Below, in pieces: positions 1 through 6,038 of a stretch of DNA of 6,038 bases. Within the stretch, counting starts at the first letter, position 1. Each line of letters begins with the position of its first letter. The translations under genes and the position numbers were made by a program. The notes under the pieces were generated by a model that saw only the letters and a program-made list of their open reading frames with translations, was not told where the DNA came from and searched no databases. Source of the stretch: an uncultured bacterium (GTDB taxonomy: Bacteria; Hydrogenedentota; Hydrogenedentia; Hydrogenedentales; SLHB01); the NCBI GenBank assembly GCA_937928585.1, contig CALEZK010000336.1:1-6038 (forward strand), in the 5' to 3' direction.

Positions 1-3312
<3,312 letters not shown>

Positions 3313-3335
3313 CCATCCACAAAGTAACCCCACCC

Positions 3336-3368
3336 CGTACTCGTCATCGTAATCTTGAGTCGTAATCG
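3336..3368 (+). repeat. Short degenerate hexamer repeat (CGTNNT units)
   Basis: Starting 24 bases after the kinase stop codon, units of the form CGTNNT run head to tail: CGTACT (3336), CGTCAT (3342) and CGTAAT (3348), then an imperfect seven-base unit CTTGAGT, then CGTAAT again (3361) followed by CG. On the other strand this reads as repeated ATTACG/ATGACG/AGTACG. It lies outside any supported gene. Its function is unknown; it may be simple-sequence drift or a remnant of a longer intergenic repeat. Confidence 0.5.
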
Positions 3369-3499
3369 CCCCCACGCGAAGCTAAGCCCGGCATGAACAA
3401 ACACTCCTACGCCTGGCGCGCAACAAGGTTTATAGCGGCCTCGCGACCAAACCCAAGGCCATTTCCAAAGCCGCCCCCAAAAGCCAAGTCGATATTGCC

Positions 3500-3528
3500 T
3501 TGGGTATATCCCGGTAGGCTATTATTCT
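3500..3528 (+). promoter_or_regulatory. Candidate sigma70-type promoter for the polysaccharide genes
   Basis: This is a locally AT-rich stretch in the spacer before the methyltransferase gene. TTGGGT (3500-3505) and TATTCT (3523-3528) are separated by 17 bases, the standard spacing. An alternative pair is TTGCCT (3495-3500) and TATTAT (3520-3525) with a longer 19-base gap. Either pair would start transcription roughly 35-40 bases before the ATG at 3571. Support is consensus match and position only, and the organism's promoter rules are unknown. Confidence 0.35.
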
Positions 3529-3558
3529 CCGGTCTGCCTGCCCAACAAAGACAACCCC

Positions 3559-3563
3559 GGGAG
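3559..3563 (+). promoter_or_regulatory. Ribosome binding site of the FkbM methyltransferase gene
   Basis: GGGAG lies 7 bases before the ATG at 3571, a good Shine-Dalgarno match at normal spacing. It fixes the start: the same frame is open upstream back to a stop at 3433-3435, but it contains no ATG, GTG or TTG before 3571. Confidence 0.65.
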
Positions 3564-3570
3564 CCATTGG

Positions 3571-4443
3571 ATGCACGCGTTGGACGCTGCGGTGAAGCAA
3601 ACCGATCTGATTTACGATGTCGGATTGCATAAGGGCGAAGATACCGACTTCTACCTTAAAAAAGGCTTTCGCGTGGTAGCGTTCGAAGCAGACCCCGAAC
3701 TCGCCGCAGCATGCCGCAAGCGATTCGCCACCTGGATTGAAGAACAGAAACTCGTCATTGTAGAAGGCGCGATAGTCAGCCCCGAGATCCTCGCCAAGGG
3801 CAGCAAGACCATCACATTCTACAAAAACATCGAGAATTCCGTCTGGGGAACAGTAAACGAAGAATGGGCCGCTCGAAACGAAAAATTGGGTGCCTCAAGC
3901 CATACCATAGAAGTGCCAATCGTTGATTTTCCCGCCCGGCTTATCGAATTCGGCGTGCCATATTACCTCAAGCTCGATATAGAAGGTGCCGATACCGCCT
4001 GCCTCAAGTATTTGAAAGAATCTCCAGTCAAACCCAGTTACGTTTCGATGGAATCAGAGATGGTCTCGTTTGACAAACTGCGCGCGGAGATCGCATTGCT
4101 CGATGAATTGGGCTACACAGGATTTAAGGCCGGCCAACAACAGGATATTGAAAAGCAATCAATCCCAAAGCCTGCATCGGAGGGCAGGGAAGTTGCCTAC
4201 CGTTTTCAGCCTGGTAGTTCGGGTATGTTTGGAAAAGAACTACCCGGCATATGGCTTGACAAGGACCGAATACTCCGCGAATATGGCAATATATTTCAGC
4301 TTTATCGCATGTTCGGAAATGACTCATGGATGCGTCGGCACGCGCCCACAAGATTCCTGATCCGTGTTTTACAAAAACTGCGCGGTAGCCCACTCCCGGG
4401 TTGGTACGACACCCATGCGCGTCATCAATCGGTCCTACCGTGA
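3571..4443 (+). CDS. FkbM family SAM-dependent methyltransferase
   Basis: This encodes a 290-residue cytoplasmic protein with no signal peptide or membrane helix. Residues 13-42 carry the class I methyltransferase start: LIYDVGLHKGEDT (motif I, SAM-binding loop) and VVAFEADP, whose acidic residue Glu39 should bind the SAM ribose. YYLKLDIEGAD (131-141) and YVSMESE (157-163) are the characteristic later motifs of the FkbM family (Methyltransf_21). The tail ends with PGWYDTHA (276-283), a motif I recall from a subset of FkbM proteins. The family mostly O-methylates hydroxyls, for example on sugars of surface glycans or on polyketides. The adjacent membrane polymerase/ligase and glycosyltransferase make a glycan substrate likely, but the exact acceptor cannot be read. 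The start is set by GGGAG seven bases upstream. The next gene begins 24 bases after the stop, suggesting co-transcription. Confidence 0.92.
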   Translation: MHALDAAVKQTDLIYDVGLHKGEDTDFYLKKGFRVVAFEADPELAAACRKRFATWIEEQKLVIVEGAIVSPEILAKGSKTITFYKNIENSVWGTVNEEWAARNEKLGASSHTIEVPIVDFPARLIEFGVPYYLKLDIEGADTACLKYLKESPVKPSYVSMESEMVSFDKLRAEIALLDELGYTGFKAGQQQDIEKQSIPKPASEGREVAYRFQPGSSGMFGKELPGIWLDKDRILREYGNIFQLYRMFGNDSWMRRHAPTRFLIRVLQKLRGSPLPGWYDTHARHQSVLP

Positions 4444-4467
4444 TTTGTTGGGTCATATAACGAGTAC

Positions 4468-5946
4468 ATGAGCAATATGACTGGTGCACTAGCCAAAAAA
4501 GTTCGTCTTGATGCGATACGTGCGGTAGGTTGGAAGCCATGGCTTTCTCCGCGAATGACCCTTTCTGCAATGGCTCTTTGCGTAGTTGCCGTTGCCATAC
4601 TAGGTTCGGTTGCGGCCGGTCCGCTTCTCATACTAGGCGCACTACTGGGAATTGTAGTGGTCGTAGTGATCGGCTTTTACGCCGAAACCGTCCTCCTCAC
4701 CGTGCTTCTCCTGCGCCCAATCCTAGCCACCATCCCCGAATTCTCCATCGCAGGACAACAAATCGGCATCGACGGCATGATCAACTGGGTCGTCCTCGCG
4801 AGCTTTATCTTCGTTGCGCCCCTTCGCCGCGGCATTCCCTGGCGCAATCCAACTATTTGGATGGCGATTCCGTTTCTTGCAGTCATGCTAGTTTCGCTTC
4901 GTCTTTCGACCGACCCCGTATTCGGTTTTCGCCAATGGGTGCGATTTCTAGGCTATTTTGTTTTCTTGTGGATTGCATATACCGCAATCCGGCAACCAGG
5001 ATTTCTCGATCGGTTTCGAAAGGCGGTCGTCGGAGTCGCCGTAATTCTCATCGGACTCGGCGCGCTTCAAATGGCGCTATTCCTTCGCGAATTCTCACTT
5101 GCGCAGTACATAACCCTCATGTTCGACGCGGGACTTGAGAATCGGCTCAATGGATTTCAAGACTATCCGCATACGTATGGCCGCGCCTTGTTGGTGTGTC
5201 TCCCTGTTATTCTATGGTCTGCGTGGCGAGCAGATCGGTCAAAACTGAAGTTGGCCTACTATGCACTCTTTGCCGTTATGTCGATGGCGATTGTCTATAC
5301 CGGAGTTCGGAGTCTCTTGATTGGATTGTCGGTCGCGCTTGTCCTTATGCTCGTCGGGACTCGCCGCTATGGCATGCTCTTTTTCTTTGGCACGCTCTTT
5401 GTCGCGTTGGGTTTTGCGAGCGGCGTCTTCCAGGCACGGTTCAGTGCATTCACCGATCCTCAGCGCGCTCTCGAATGGAATTCGCTGGTCGATCGACAGG
5501 AAATTTGGAATGTTATCGACCTGGCGATCGTCGAACGTCCTGTTCGGGGATATGGCCTTGGCAGTGTCTATAACTACGTTTCAAACTCGCCATTGCGCCA
5601 TAGCTCCGCCTTGCTCACCGCGCATTGCGACTACCGCAAGTTCCTGTTTGAAGGCGGAATCTTCGGAGGCTTGTTTTTCTTCGGGATATACTTGAGCGTG
5701 CTCATGCAATGTTGGTTTTGGCCAAAAAGTCAACACCTCGCAAAGGATCTCGCCCGATGTCTCGCCGGTGTCATAGCCGGGATTATGGTTATGAGTATCG
5801 TCGAGGAGGGTTTTCAGGATTACCTTTCCATGTCGATACTTTGGAGTATGGTTGGCGTTGTGCTGGGCATCCGCTATAGCCCAGTTCCACAACAAGAAAC
5901 CACCGATTTTGCCGTAAGCCTGCCGGACCGCTCGCCCAATGCTTAG
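4468..5946 (+). CDS. O-antigen ligase/polymerase family membrane protein (Wzy_C-like)
   Basis: This encodes a 492-residue, very hydrophobic protein with roughly 11-13 predicted membrane helices, from about residue 33 to 475. The signature of the O-antigen ligase/Wzy superfamily is in the C-terminal half: YTGVRSLLIGLSVAL (277-291, with Arg281), a large loop with RQEIWN (343-348) and ERPVRGYGLGS (356-366), then AHCDYRKFLFEGGIFGG (385-401, with His386). WaaL-type enzymes use conserved Arg and His residues in equivalent positions to move glycan from an undecaprenyl carrier. This one should act at the periplasmic face of the inner membrane, either polymerising repeat units or ligating a glycan to an acceptor. 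Sequence alone does not separate these roles, so no gene symbol is given. The start at 4468 is the first ATG after the preceding stop; ATG at 4477 is an alternative. Neither has a good Shine-Dalgarno site, so coupling to the upstream gene is possible. Confidence 0.9.
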   Translation: MSNMTGALAKKVRLDAIRAVGWKPWLSPRMTLSAMALCVVAVAILGSVAAGPLLILGALLGIVVVVVIGFYAETVLLTVLLLRPILATIPEFSIAGQQIGIDGMINWVVLASFIFVAPLRRGIPWRNPTIWMAIPFLAVMLVSLRLSTDPVFGFRQWVRFLGYFVFLWIAYTAIRQPGFLDRFRKAVVGVAVILIGLGALQMALFLREFSLAQYITLMFDAGLENRLNGFQDYPHTYGRALLVCLPVILWSAWRADRSKLKLAYYALFAVMSMAIVYTGVRSLLIGLSVALVLMLVGTRRYGMLFFFGTLFVALGFASGVFQARFSAFTDPQRALEWNSLVDRQEIWNVIDLAIVERPVRGYGLGSVYNYVSNSPLRHSSALLTAHCDYRKFLFEGGIFGGLFFFGIYLSVLMQCWFWPKSQHLAKDLARCLAGVIAGIMVMSIVEEGFQDYLSMSILWSMVGVVLGIRYSPVPQQETTDFAVSLPDRSPNA

Positions 5947-6038
5947 TTTTACGGTGGTTCTCTGCACAAAGGACCGTGCTGACGACGTTCGAAAATGTCT
6001 GGATTCTATTGCCCTCCAAACCCGTCTTCCCAACGAGT
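5939..6038 (+). CDS. Family 2 glycosyltransferase, N-terminus (3' partial)
   Basis: The ATG at 5939-5941 opens a frame that runs to the window end, giving 33 codons. The product begins MLSFTVVLCTKDRADDV and continues to a KCLDSIALQT segment. This is the standard start of a GT-A fold family 2 glycosyltransferase: a first beta strand (SFTVVLCT), a short loop with Asp and Arg where the nucleotide-sugar base binds (KDRADD), then the first helix and a Gln-Thr end. The DXD metal motif and acceptor domain lie beyond the window. The gene overlaps the last 8 bases of the membrane polymerase/ligase gene in a different frame (ATGCTTAG). No clear Shine-Dalgarno site is seen, so translation is probably coupled to the upstream gene. 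It likely adds one sugar of the glycan handled by this cluster; the sugar is unknown. Confidence 0.85.
   Translation, partial: MLSFTVVLCTKDRADDVRKCLDSIALQTRLPNE

Noticed and set aside
3313..3392. Rho-independent terminator after the kinase gene
   Set aside because: No GC-rich inverted repeat followed by a T run is visible here; the C-rich stretch does not pair with a nearby G-rich arm.
3393..3632. A 79-codon forward frame in the spacer
   Set aside because: It has no recognisable domain, is Arg/Pro-rich, lacks a ribosome binding site and runs 62 bases into the methyltransferase gene in a different frame. It also crosses the candidate promoter.
4441..4467. Possible fusion or readthrough between the methyltransferase and the membrane protein, which share a reading frame
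   Set aside because: The two are separated by a TGA and eight codons without further stops, but each protein has complete family ends and the second has its own ATG. No recoding signal was seen, and sharing a frame has a one in three chance.

Overview
The window is bacterial, moderately to highly GC-rich DNA. It is densely coded, with every supported gene on the + strand. Gene 1 is a very large Ser/Thr kinase fused through one membrane helix to WD40 repeats, with a DWG motif and a conserved 'HRNFEWGWLQ'-type linker. That style of receptor kinase is typical of Planctomycetes and neighbouring or PVC-like lineages such as Hydrogenedentota. The assignment to such a lineage is inference from protein style only; no rRNA or other phylogenetic marker is present.

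Layout. (1) Positions 1-3312 hold the 3' part of the kinase gene, which is open at the left edge. It encodes the C-terminal half of a Hanks-type kinase domain, a transmembrane helix, a short coiled coil, about 14 WD40-like blades (probably two seven-bladed propellers), a helical segment and a C-terminal PDZ-like domain. (2) Positions 3313-3570 are a 258-base intergenic spacer with a short degenerate hexamer repeat just after the kinase and a candidate promoter and ribosome binding site before the next gene. (3) Positions 3571-4443 encode an FkbM-family SAM-dependent methyltransferase. (4) Positions 4468-5946 encode a multi-pass membrane protein of the O-antigen ligase/polymerase (Wzy_C-like) superfamily. 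(5) From 5939 to the right edge lies the first 33 codons of a family 2 glycosyltransferase; its ATG overlaps the end of the preceding gene by 8 bases.

Genes 3-5 in this list are closely packed (24-base gap, then 8-base overlap) and look like the left end of a surface-polysaccharide or exopolysaccharide operon. Glycosyltransferases would build the repeat unit, the FkbM enzyme would O-methylate a sugar or related group, and the membrane protein would polymerise or ligate the glycan on the outer face of the inner membrane. The kinase gene lies upstream on the same strand but is separated by a spacer and has a different base composition, so a functional link is not shown.

No RNA gene, CRISPR array, insertion sequence or phage element was seen. 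I did not find a convincing undescribed system. The most unusual item is the kinase-TM-double propeller-PDZ architecture.
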